The translations under genes were made by a program, and so were the position numbers. 64,000 nucleotides of DNA. Origin: Pseudomonadota bacterium (GTDB taxonomy: Bacteria; Pseudomonadota; Gammaproteobacteria; Steroidobacterales; Steroidobacteraceae). The stretch is from the NCBI GenBank assembly GCA_021847105.1, contig JAJZUT010000001.1, positions 186,001-250,000 on the forward strand, written 5' to 3'. Position 1 is the first letter of the stretch, and every line of letters starts with the position of its first letter. Positions 9,761-21,025 of the stretch are shown in pieces. The notes under the pieces are model-generated. The model did no database searches. It saw only the letters and a list, made by a program, of their open reading frames with translations, and was not told the origin of the DNA.

Positions 9761-11230
9761 ATGACTGTCATCACTCCCGACGTAGCCGCCTTGCAGCTGA
9801 TGCGTGCCGGACGCCTGAATGAGGCGCTCGTGCAGGCGCAACGGGCCGTCGCGGGCGCGCAGCGCTGCACCTCCGCGCATGGTCTGCTGGCGACGATCCT
9901 GCTGCAGCTCGGCCGTGCGCCCGACGCCGATGCGCTCATCGGAATGGCCATGGGCCTCGAGCCCGCCAGCGCCGATGCGTGGGATGCGCTCGCGTACGTC
10001 TCGCTGCATCTGGGCGAGCACGCGCGCGCCAACGAACTGTATCGGCGCGCGGCGCAGCTGGCGCCGGAGACCGCCCGGCACTGGTACAACCTCGCCTCAA
10101 GCGAGCGGAGCTTCGGCAGACTGCTGCAGGCCGAGGAGGCCTGCAATCGGGCCATCGCACTCGATGAGCACGAGTACCGGAGCTTTCTGCTGCGCTCGGA
10201 GCTGCGTGTGCAGACACCGACTGACAATCATGTTGCGCAGTTGCGCGAGAGGCTCGATAGCGCGCAGCTGACGGACGCCGCACGGGTGTTTCTCGGGTAT
10301 GCCCTCGGCAAGGAACTCGATGATCTCAACGGGTTCGACGAGGCGTTCCGCTGGTTCTCGCTGGCTGCAGGCACGCGGCGGCGCCACCTGCAGTACGATG
10401 TCAGCGTCGACGAGCACAAGCTGCGGCGCATAGCAGCGGTATTCGCGCGCAGTCGGTCCGAGGGCGATGCCGGCGGTTCGGAACGGTTCATCTTCATCGT
10501 CGGCCTGCCGCGCTCCGGCACGACGCTGCTCGAGCGCATCCTCAGCAACCTTCCCGATGTGCATTCCAACGGGGAGACCGATCACTTCGCGCACGCACTG
10601 CTCGGTGCGGCCCCGGCAGACCGGCCCGCAGGCGAGTCGTACGCGGACGTTTTCGAGCGCGCCGCAGCAGCGGATCCGCGCGTGGTCGCCGCTCAGTACG
10701 CGAGGCTGGCCGGTGCGGAGCGCCGCGGTGGCTGGATCCTCGATAAGCTGCCGATGAATTTCTTGTATCTCGGTGCGATCCACCGCGCTCTGCCGCAAGC
10801 CCGTCTGCTGCTCGTCAACCGCTCCCCGCTCGACAGCTGTTTCGCGATGTATCGCACCTTGTTCGGCGCGGCCTATCCGTTCAGCTACGACCTGCACGAT
10901 CTGGCTCGCTACTTCGCTGCATACACCCGGCTGATGACGCACTGGCGCACGACGCTCGGTGACGCGCTCCATGAAGTCGATTACGACTCCCTCGTCAGCG
11001 ACCCGATCCGCACAGCGGCCGCAGCCGCAAGGTTCTGCGGACTGCGGTGGCAGGACAGCGCGATCGCCATCGAAGGCAACGCGGCGGTGTCGCTGACCGC
11101 GAGTGCCGCGCAGATCCGGCGGCCGATCTACGGCACCTCCTCCGGACGCTGGCGTCATTACCGCGATCCGCTGGCGCCGCTCGTCGCGGAGCTGCGCCGC
11201 CGGCACATTGTGCTGCCGGACGACGCCTGA
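9761..11230 (+). CDS. TPR-repeat sulfotransferase family protein
   Basis: A 489-residue protein with tetratricopeptide-like helical repeats in about residues 5-210. A sulfotransferase domain begins with the PAPS 5'-phosphosulfate loop FIFIVGLPRSGTTLLERI at about 243-260. Conserved downstream elements include DKLPMNFLYLGAI and LVNRSPLDSCFAMY, which carries the 3'-phosphate-binding Arg/Ser region. The architecture is the bacterial relative of tyrosylprotein sulfotransferases; it is common but rarely characterised. The start at 9761 was chosen over 9692 because the first TPR begins directly after it. No Shine-Dalgarno is strong. It is divergent from the flavoprotein operon and convergent with the TonB receptor, 7 bases apart. 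The acceptor is unknown. Confidence 0.85.
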   Translation: MTVITPDVAALQLMRAGRLNEALVQAQRAVAGAQRCTSAHGLLATILLQLGRAPDADALIGMAMGLEPASADAWDALAYVSLHLGEHARANELYRRAAQLAPETARHWYNLASSERSFGRLLQAEEACNRAIALDEHEYRSFLLRSELRVQTPTDNHVAQLRERLDSAQLTDAARVFLGYALGKELDDLNGFDEAFRWFSLAAGTRRRHLQYDVSVDEHKLRRIAAVFARSRSEGDAGGSERFIFIVGLPRSGTTLLERILSNLPDVHSNGETDHFAHALLGAAPADRPAGESYADVFERAAAADPRVVAAQYARLAGAERRGGWILDKLPMNFLYLGAIHRALPQARLLLVNRSPLDSCFAMYRTLFGAAYPFSYDLHDLARYFAAYTRLMTHWRTTLGDALHEVDYDSLVSDPIRTAAAAARFCGLRWQDSAIAIEGNAAVSLTASAAQIRRPIYGTSSGRWRHYRDPLAPLVAELRRRHIVLPDDA

Positions 11231-11237
11231 GCGCGGC

Positions 11238-13793
11238 TCAGAACCGGTAGGCGAGCCGCACGCCGAGTACCCGCGGCTCGTTCACGATGTAGTCGTTGGT
11301 GAGGTTGTCGAAGCCGACAAGGGTCGGCGGCGCGAGGATCTCCCGCTTGTTCGCAAGGTTGGTGACGTACACGGTCGTGCGCCAGGGATAGTGGATCAAC
11401 GAGGCCGCGGCGTTCATGACCAGGTAGCTCGAGGACTGCTGGACGCTGGTCGTGCCCTCGGCCGCCGTGAGGTTCATCACAACGGGGCTGCGGTAGCTGC
11501 CGTTCAGAGACAGCGACATCGCATAGCCGGGCGCGAGCCGGCGCTCATAGTCGAGTGCCGCGCTGATGCTGGTCTTCGGGCTGCCGGGCAGGCGCTCCCC
11601 GGCGGTGCCGGTCAGCTCGCCCGGGACGACCGTACCGAGACCGTTGTTCGCCGGCAGCGAGAAGTTGCTGGTCAGCTTCGCGTCGGCATACGTGATGCCG
11701 AAGTTATACGTCAGACCCCGCAGCAGGAGCGGTCCGGAAGTCTCAAGCTCGAAGCCCTTTGATTCGGCGGTGTTGGCGTTGTAGACGGCGAGGTTGCCAT
11801 CGGGCAGGCTCGAGGAGATTTGCGGCTTGTCCCATTTGACGTCGAACACGTCGAACGCATAGGTGAGTCCGTTCGCGAATTCGCCCTTGAGTCCGATCTC
11901 GTAATTATTGGTCCGGTCGGGCGCATACGTGCGCAGCAGCGGACTCTCCTGGAAGGGTCCCGACAGCGGTACCGAATTGGCACCGCCGCGGCGAAAGCCC
12001 TGCGACCACAGCGCATAGACGAACTGATTGGGCAGATACTGATAAGAGATGTCCAGTTTGCCGATGCTCGTTGAGGCGGGGGCGGCATGCGCTACGGCCG
12101 GCAGGAACGTCGGGAAGGTGTAATCGGCGTACAGCTGCGCGTCGGTGAACTGTTCGATGTAATGCCGGAATCCGCCGGTGATCTTGGCATGGTGTGCGAA
12201 ATGCCAGGTGAGATCGCCATAGATCGACTCCTCCTGGAAGCGCTGGGTGTCGATTTGCGTGAACACCAGATCGTTCGGTCCGCTCGTCACCAGGCAGTTC
12301 GGATACGTCGAGCCGTAGTAGATCGCGCCGGTGCAGCCCTGAGCGACGGATCGTTCCGGAGAGCCGGGATTGGCAATGTTCCAGGCGCCTTGACGGGTCT
12401 CCTTGTCGTAGAACAGGCCAGCGACGTAATCGAACATGTTCCATAGCCGAGTATTGGAGACCAGCCGGACTTCCTGTGTGAAAGCGTGGGAATGGTCTGC
12501 GAACTGGTAGTCGTACACGAACCGCGGATTGGTCGGCGTACCGGCGTAGTAGGGCAGGTAGGCGCCGCCAGCGATGCCGGCAATGCGGTAACTGTCGTCC
12601 TCGAGCAGCTGTCCGCGGGTGGTGCGGTAGGAGCTGGTGGTCGACAGCGTCGCGAATCCCGCGTCGTAGCTCATGTCGAGGCTGAGCAGGTTGGTATAGC
12701 GCGAGAAGGGCTGGTCCACCTGGGAGAATTCCTGGTAAGGCCCGCCCGGCGGCAGCGTCGCGTTGGGATCGATTGGCGAGACCCCACCCTGAAAATCCGG
12801 ATTGACCTGCGGTCCGCCGTCGCCGCGCAGGCCGGTGTGCAGAATGGCGAGCACCGCCTTGAAAGACTCGATCGGCTTCCACAACAGCGCCGCGCGCCCC
12901 GTGAAGGTCTTCTGCCAGTTCCAGTCCGAGCGCCGGGAGTAGATTGCCGAGCTGCCGACCGGATCGGCGGGGTTGGCGAGAACGGGAACCCCGGTCAAAC
13001 CGGGGTTGGTGCGCTTCAACAGCCCATAGACATTGATCCAGCCCGGTTGATAGTCGTACTTGGCCGCCGCGCGGAATGCCAGCTTACGGCCAATTGGCAG
13101 GTTTATAACACCCTGCAGGGTATAGCCGTTGCCGTTTGAGTGGGTAACCGTGTCGCCGCCGACCTCCACGCTTCCCGAGACTCGGTTCAGCTGCGGGTTG
13201 TTTGGAATCAGGCGGATCGTGCCAGCGAGTGAGCCCGCTCCATACAATGTGCCCTGCGGGCCGCGCAGCACCTCAATGCGCTTCAGATCGATGAGCTGGA
13301 TATACCCGCCGACCGGCGAGTTGTCGACGTACACCCCGACAGGACTCTGCTCGAAGCTGCGAAAGCCGCGAATCGGCTCTCCGGTGGCGTTGATGCCGCG
13401 GATGATGGGCACCGTGGCGCCAGCCAGCCGCGCGCCAAAATCATACATGCTCAGGCCGGGCACCGCGTTGGCCAGAGAGGCGAGTCCGGTGACGCCGGCG
13501 TCGGTGAGCTGCTGCGGAGTGATGACCGCGAGACTGCCGGCGATGGAGATGGCCGTTTCCCGATGACGGGTCGCAGTGACGGTGATTTCCCGCAGCATGG
13601 TGGGCAACGCTGACGAGGGGTTCGACTGGCCCGCCACCTTGCTGTTGTGACCCAGCACGGAGTCGGCCGCGCAAGCGGGCTGCGGCACGCCGTACAGCGC
13701 CAGGCACACTGCCGCGCCCACCGCACTCAGCACACGGCGCTGCGTCCGGCAATCCCAATTCGCTCGGCTGCGCCGAGCGTTCGCGTCATTCAT
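11238..13793 (-). CDS. TonB-dependent outer-membrane receptor
   Basis: An 851-residue precursor with a basic N-terminus and signal peptide ending near ACA-A at about residue 42. A TonB-box-like REITVTATRHRE follows at 69-80, then a plug domain (to about 200) containing IEVLRGPQGTLYGAGSLAGTI, then a long beta-barrel ending in the C-terminal Phe of LAYRF. Such receptors import substrates across the outer membrane using TonB-ExbB-ExbD energy. The start at 13793 has GGGGGATCGAA upstream and places the signal peptide correctly; a start at 13916 would add about 40 residues. It lies downstream of the AraC-family gene in the same orientation. The ligand cannot be read from sequence; a methylated amine or betaine-type compound is possible from context only. 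Confidence 0.93.
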   Translation of the reverse strand: MNDANARRSRANWDCRTQRRVLSAVGAAVCLALYGVPQPACAADSVLGHNSKVAGQSNPSSALPTMLREITVTATRHRETAISIAGSLAVITPQQLTDAGVTGLASLANAVPGLSMYDFGARLAGATVPIIRGINATGEPIRGFRSFEQSPVGVYVDNSPVGGYIQLIDLKRIEVLRGPQGTLYGAGSLAGTIRLIPNNPQLNRVSGSVEVGGDTVTHSNGNGYTLQGVINLPIGRKLAFRAAAKYDYQPGWINVYGLLKRTNPGLTGVPVLANPADPVGSSAIYSRRSDWNWQKTFTGRAALLWKPIESFKAVLAILHTGLRGDGGPQVNPDFQGGVSPIDPNATLPPGGPYQEFSQVDQPFSRYTNLLSLDMSYDAGFATLSTTSSYRTTRGQLLEDDSYRIAGIAGGAYLPYYAGTPTNPRFVYDYQFADHSHAFTQEVRLVSNTRLWNMFDYVAGLFYDKETRQGAWNIANPGSPERSVAQGCTGAIYYGSTYPNCLVTSGPNDLVFTQIDTQRFQEESIYGDLTWHFAHHAKITGGFRHYIEQFTDAQLYADYTFPTFLPAVAHAAPASTSIGKLDISYQYLPNQFVYALWSQGFRRGGANSVPLSGPFQESPLLRTYAPDRTNNYEIGLKGEFANGLTYAFDVFDVKWDKPQISSSLPDGNLAVYNANTAESKGFELETSGPLLLRGLTYNFGITYADAKLTSNFSLPANNGLGTVVPGELTGTAGERLPGSPKTSISAALDYERRLAPGYAMSLSLNGSYRSPVVMNLTAAEGTTSVQQSSSYLVMNAAASLIHYPWRTTVYVTNLANKREILAPPTLVGFDNLTNDYIVNEPRVLGVRLAYRF

Positions 13794-13942
13794 TTCGATC
13801 CCCCGGGATATGCTCTTCATGGCGCCTGAAGCGCCCGCGCCGACCCGCGCTGGGTTGTCGTCCCGACGCGGTGCGGACAGATGCCTGATTGAGTGAACGA
13901 TACCCGCGGGAGGCAAGAGCGGCCTTCGTGCGGCCAGCGAAT

Positions 13943-13959
13943 TTGCTAGGAGTTTGACC
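13943..13959. repeat. 17-bp inverted repeat, left copy
   Basis: The 17 bases TTGCTAGGAGTTTGACC are the exact reverse complement of 15250-15266. This copy overlaps the last codons and the stop of the AraC-family gene. The two copies bracket the whole regulator gene. It could be a recombination site, a duplicated operator, or a remnant of rearrangement. Confidence 0.7.
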
Positions 13960-15151
13960 GCAAATGCGCTTTGGTACGCCGCACGTCGATCGGTCGCATG
14001 CCGAAATGGCGGCGGAAGGCAGTGGTGAACGAGGTTGGATGCGCGTAGCCGATCGCCTCGCCAGCTTGTTCGACCGAGCAGCCCTGGTCGCGGATCAGGC
14101 TGAGGGCGTGGCGCATGCGGCAGCCGAGGCTGAAATCAAAGAGAGTCTCGCCGAAGACGGCCTTGAAGCCCTTGGTGAGTATCGATTTGGACATCCCGAC
14201 CGTGCGGGCCAACGCATCAATTGTCGGTGGCGGTGAGAACTGGCGCATTAAGATAGTGCGCGCGGCGTGCAAACAGCGTAACTCCCGGTCGCTGAAGTGC
14301 TCAGCCGTCGGTTCGGCGCGCGCCGAGAGGCTCGCAACCGCGTGACAGACGAGTTCCAAAGCAAGCGCTTCGGTGTAAACCAGACCAAGTGCGCCGTCGT
14401 GTTGATTGTTGATAAGCCGCAGGGCGATCTCAAGGGTGTGGGCCGACAGTGGCTGCTGACAGTAGTTGATCTTCTCGCCAAGACTCGCCGCATACGCTCT
14501 GAGCGCCCCGGAGACCTCCACATTCGACGGCAGGAAGTTCTCCGCGAGAAACTCCGGTCGCATGCTGACGATGATGAATTGCTCGCGGGCGCGCGGCGCG
14601 GTCCACTCATTGATGTCGACACCCTTCGGCTGCGACCAGACCAGCAGCGAGGGCCGGTTCCAGCGCACCGGTTCGGTGCATCCCACGCCGAGGGTGAGAT
14701 CGCCGGTGATCTTGAAATCAAATTGCACCAGCCCGTCGCCGGGCACGCGCTCGGTGCGCGGATCGTGGTAGGCGCAGTTCGCCACCACAACGTAGATCTC
14801 GTTCTGGATGCGCGCGAACTGCCAGTAGCCTTCGCCTTCCTCGGGCGCAAGCGCCACCTGCGCACCCATGACGTCACGGCTGGGATGGCGGAGGATCCGC
14901 TCCAAGTGCGGTGCACGCTCGAGGCTGGCGAAGGCATCGGCCAGGGTCCGACCGGGGCCGGCGAGCATGGCGCGGAACAACCCCTGCTTGCGCGAGGGGC
15001 TCGCTAGGACCTCTTCGGGCTCGGATCGCAGCGGTTTCACGCGGGCGGTTGGCGGTGAGGCACGCTTGACACTGTCATCAATGCAGCGAAGTTGCCGCAA
15101 CTCCCGGTCGTGTGCAAGCGCCACATCACCGCTCGGCGCCAAGGTTCGCAT
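13946..15151 (-). CDS. AraC-family transcriptional regulator
   Basis: A 401-residue protein. The last ~100 residues are a double helix-turn-helix AraC domain: IDALARTVGMSKSILTKGF at about 300-318, then VEQAGEAIGYAHPTSFTTAFRRHFG. The first 290 residues are a sensor domain I do not recognise. It is not obviously the glutamine-amidotransferase-like domain of GbdR-type betaine regulators. It is divergent from the MttB-family gene at 15355 and upstream of the TonB receptor, so it probably controls one or both. Its start codon overlaps a near-palindrome at 15148-15163 that could be an autoregulatory operator. The gene is enclosed by a 17-bp inverted repeat. The start at 15151 is the only early ATG and has a poor Shine-Dalgarno, so it may be a few codons off. 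Confidence 0.87.
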   Translation of the reverse strand: MRTLAPSGDVALAHDRELRQLRCIDDSVKRASPPTARVKPLRSEPEEVLASPSRKQGLFRAMLAGPGRTLADAFASLERAPHLERILRHPSRDVMGAQVALAPEEGEGYWQFARIQNEIYVVVANCAYHDPRTERVPGDGLVQFDFKITGDLTLGVGCTEPVRWNRPSLLVWSQPKGVDINEWTAPRAREQFIIVSMRPEFLAENFLPSNVEVSGALRAYAASLGEKINYCQQPLSAHTLEIALRLINNQHDGALGLVYTEALALELVCHAVASLSARAEPTAEHFSDRELRCLHAARTILMRQFSPPPTIDALARTVGMSKSILTKGFKAVFGETLFDFSLGCRMRHALSLIRDQGCSVEQAGEAIGYAHPTSFTTAFRRHFGMRPIDVRRTKAHLRSNS

Positions 15152-15210
15152 ATCCGGATGTGCGGAGCGGATCTAAATATAAGAAAATTGCACAAAAACA
15201 TATGGATATG
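15148..15210. promoter_or_regulatory. Divergent promoter region with two palindromes
   Basis: The intergenic stretch between the AraC gene (start 15151) and the MttB gene (start 15355) holds a 16-base near-palindrome, GCATATCCGGATGTGC at 15148-15163. It also holds an AT-rich block at about 15170-15200 and a perfect palindrome, CATATGGATATG at 15199-15210. Both elements share CATAT and GGAT motifs and are candidate regulator-binding sites. No convincing -35/-10 pair was assigned. Confidence 0.35.
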
Positions 15211-15249
15211 AGCAGACTGGCCAGGACCGCGGAGGGCGGCTGCAATCAT

Positions 15250-15266
15250 GGTCAAACTCCTAGCAA
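15250..15266. repeat. 17-bp inverted repeat, right copy
   Basis: GGTCAAACTCCTAGCAA is the exact reverse complement of 13943-13959. It lies in the leader of the MttB-family gene, about 90 bases upstream of its start. Bases flanking the two copies do not match, so the identity is confined to 17 bp. Confidence 0.7.
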
Positions 15267-15354
15267 TGGGACACGTGAACGAAGCCACGATAGGGTATGG
15301 ACAGCTATCGTGTCAGGCGGTGCAGGCCTACTGGATCAGTTGCGACGGACACCG

Positions 15355-16920
15355 ATGACGGACAAAGCCATGGCTGATGAAGCAGCGTCTTCGCGCAAAA
15401 GCCGGGTAAGCGCCCGGGAAGCCCGTAAGGCTCAGCGCGCGGTCCGGCCCAGTGGTCCGGCATACATCACCCGCACCATTCCCCCGTACGCGCTGCTCGG
15501 CGAGGAGGGCCTCGAGCAGATCGAGCGCCATGCCGATCGTCTGCTCGAGGAAGTCGGTCTGGAAATCCGGGGCGATGCCGAGGCGATCCAGCTGTGGCGG
15601 CAGGCGGGCGCGGACATCACCGGTGAGTCGCGCGTGCACGTCCCAGCAGGGCTGGCACGGGAGATCATCCGCCGCTCCGCTCCCGCGGAATTCGTTCAAC
15701 ATGCACGCAATCCCGCGCGCAGCGTGCGCATTGGCGGCAACAGCACGGTGTTCGCGCCATCCTATGGCTCACCGTTCGTTTCCGATCTGGATCGAGGCCG
15801 CCGCTATGGAACTCTGGAGGATTTCCATAATTTCGTGAAGCTAGCTTATCTTGCACCGTGGCTGCATCACTCCGGCGGCACGGTCTGCGAGCCCGTCGAC
15901 GTACCGGTGAACAAGCGCCATCTGGACATGGTGTATGCGCACATGCGCTGGTCGGACAAGCCGTTCATGGGCGCCGTCACCAATGCGGCGCGCGCGGCGG
16001 ATTCGATCGAAATGTGTCGCATCCTCTTTGGCACACAATTCGTTGCCGAGCACTGCGTGATTCTGGGCAACGTCAACGTCAATTCGCCTTTGGTGCTCGA
16101 TGGCGAGGCGAGCCGGGTGATTCGCACGTACGCGGCAGCCAACCAGGCGCCTGTGTGCGTACCGTTCATCCTCGGCGGCGCAATGGGCCCTGTGACCACC
16201 GCCGGAGCGCTGGCGCAGTGTTTTGCCGAGGCTGTCTTCTGCGTCGCGCTCGCTCAGCTCGAGCGGCCGGGCTCGCCGGCGATTCTGGGTAACTTCCTCT
16301 CCTCGATGTCGCTGCGCAGCGGGGCCCCCACCTTCGGCACGCCCGAGCCGGCGCTGGCCTATCTGGTGATCGGACAGCTTGCCCGCAGGCTCGGCGTGCC
16401 GCTGCGCTGCGGAGGAAATCTGTGCGCGGCAAAGGTTTCGGACGCACAGGCTGCTAGCGAGAGCGCAAATTCGATGTGGCCGGCATTCTTCGCGGGCGCC
16501 AATTTCATCCTGCACTCGGCGGGCTGGCTGGAAGGGGGACTGGCCATGTCATACGAGAAATTCGTCATGGATGTGGATCAGTGCGGCGCATTTCACACCG
16601 TGGCGAAAGGCATGGCGCTCGATGAGAACGCCTTCGCGCTCGCCGCCTTCCAGGAGGTCGGTCCGGGCAAGCACTTTCTTGGCTCCGCGCATACGCTCGC
16701 CAACTACGAGACGGCGTTCTACGATTTTGAACTCGCGGACAACAATTCCTTCGAGCAATGGTGCGCCGAGGGCTCTCAGGATCAGCTGGTACGCGCGAAC
16801 CGCAAGTGGAAATCGCTGCTCTCCGGATATACGCCACCGGCGCTTGATCGCGGCAAGGACCAGGCACTGCAGGAGTTCATCGCACGGCGCAAAGCGGCGA
16901 TGCCCGACGACATCGCCTGA
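15355..16920 (+). CDS. Trimethylamine methyltransferase (MttB) family protein, non-pyrrolysine
   Basis: A 521-residue member of the MttB superfamily, recognised by the N-terminal region LLEEVGLEIRGDAEAIQLW and central segments such as the glycine-rich LGGAMGPVTTAGALAQ. Pyrrolysine-containing MttB demethylates trimethylamine onto a corrinoid protein. Here there is no in-frame amber codon, so it belongs to the larger non-Pyl group, whose known members (MtgB, MtpB) use glycine betaine or proline betaine. The start at 15355 follows GACGGA; the upstream in-frame extension is low-complexity and unlikely. It is divergent from an AraC regulator. No corrinoid protein or MtgA-like partner is seen in the window, so the methyl acceptor is unknown. 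Confidence 0.85.
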   Translation: MTDKAMADEAASSRKSRVSAREARKAQRAVRPSGPAYITRTIPPYALLGEEGLEQIERHADRLLEEVGLEIRGDAEAIQLWRQAGADITGESRVHVPAGLAREIIRRSAPAEFVQHARNPARSVRIGGNSTVFAPSYGSPFVSDLDRGRRYGTLEDFHNFVKLAYLAPWLHHSGGTVCEPVDVPVNKRHLDMVYAHMRWSDKPFMGAVTNAARAADSIEMCRILFGTQFVAEHCVILGNVNVNSPLVLDGEASRVIRTYAAANQAPVCVPFILGGAMGPVTTAGALAQCFAEAVFCVALAQLERPGSPAILGNFLSSMSLRSGAPTFGTPEPALAYLVIGQLARRLGVPLRCGGNLCAAKVSDAQAASESANSMWPAFFAGANFILHSAGWLEGGLAMSYEKFVMDVDQCGAFHTVAKGMALDENAFALAAFQEVGPGKHFLGSAHTLANYETAFYDFELADNNSFEQWCAEGSQDQLVRANRKWKSLLSGYTPPALDRGKDQALQEFIARRKAAMPDDIA

Positions 16921-16966
16921 GCGGCGCCCGGCTGATGGCCTTACGCTGAATTCCCGTCACGCAAAC

Positions 16967-16993
16967 TGACCTAAAAATCAATCACTTAGGTCA
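16967..16993. terminator. 8-bp inverted repeat downstream of the MttB gene
   Basis: TGACCTAA at 16967-16974 and TTAGGTCA at 16986-16993 form a perfect 8-bp stem with an 11-base loop, 46 bases after the stop. Without a T-tract on the plus strand it may be a weak terminator, an operator, or part of an old integration site next to the tRNA remnant. Confidence 0.35.
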
Positions 16994-17465
16994 TCGAAGG
17001 CAGTCAATTCTGGACACCCTACAGCAGGAAAATGGCGTCACTGCGCTGCTGAGTGGCCTCACAGCGCGTGTGCCGCCTGCCTGGCGAGAAATTGGACCCG
17101 ACCGGTTTGGAATCTGACGCCAGGAGGCATGCCGTCGGACACTAATCTCGCGAAACGGAGGGACTCGAACCCTCGACCCCGGCATGATGAGCTCGACGCT
17201 GCGCAAAAATTAGGCATTAACTTCAATAACTTAGCCGTCGAGCACCCGTTGCATTCCAATCGGTCGGTGTTGTGCCCCAAAGCCAGATGGACGCTTTTGT
17301 CCGCTCGACCGAACGGTAATCGAGACGAGATGACAGGAGCACGGGGATATTTGACTGGCTAGCGTTCAGCCAGGGCACCAGACGACGCGAAATCGACCGG
17401 TCCCTTTGGAGGCGGCTCTCTCTACGTTTCGAAAGTGATATCGATTTCTCTCAAGGACACGACCG
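16994..17465. other. Gene-free interval between MttB gene and gyrB
   Basis: No coding region is convincing in this ~470-base stretch. It contains a tRNA-derived fragment at 17150-17191. A short reading frame on the minus strand through that fragment gives GSRVRVPPF, the familiar false translation of a tRNA T-arm. The interval marks the junction between the catabolic region and the origin core. Confidence 0.6.
17150..17191 (-). pseudogene. tRNA 3'-half remnant (T-arm plus partial acceptor)
   Basis: On the minus strand a perfect T-arm is visible: GAGGG - TTCGAGT - CCCTC (17158-17174). It is preceded by a five-base variable loop and an anticodon-stem 3' strand, and followed by CGTTTCG, which would be the 3' acceptor strand. 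Sequence upstream of the anticodon loop cannot pair to complete a tRNA. The break near the anticodon loop is what an attachment-site remnant of a tRNA-integrating element looks like. No integrase is in the window. Confidence 0.55.
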
Positions 17466-20977
<3,512 letters not shown>

Positions 20978-21025
20978 CCGCCGCCATCCGCCCCGGTCAT
21001 GAATCGTAAATTCTGCTGCGTACGG

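Noticed and set aside
15355-16920. Pyrrolysine-containing MttB
   Set aside because: No in-frame amber codon occurs in the gene and no pyl genes are present in the window.
16991-17206. Short minus-strand frame giving GSRVRVPPF
   Set aside because: This is the typical spurious translation of a tRNA T-arm, not a protein.
17150-17230. Complete tRNA gene
   Set aside because: Only the T-arm and 3' acceptor side fold; no D-arm or 5' acceptor strand is found, so it is called a remnant.
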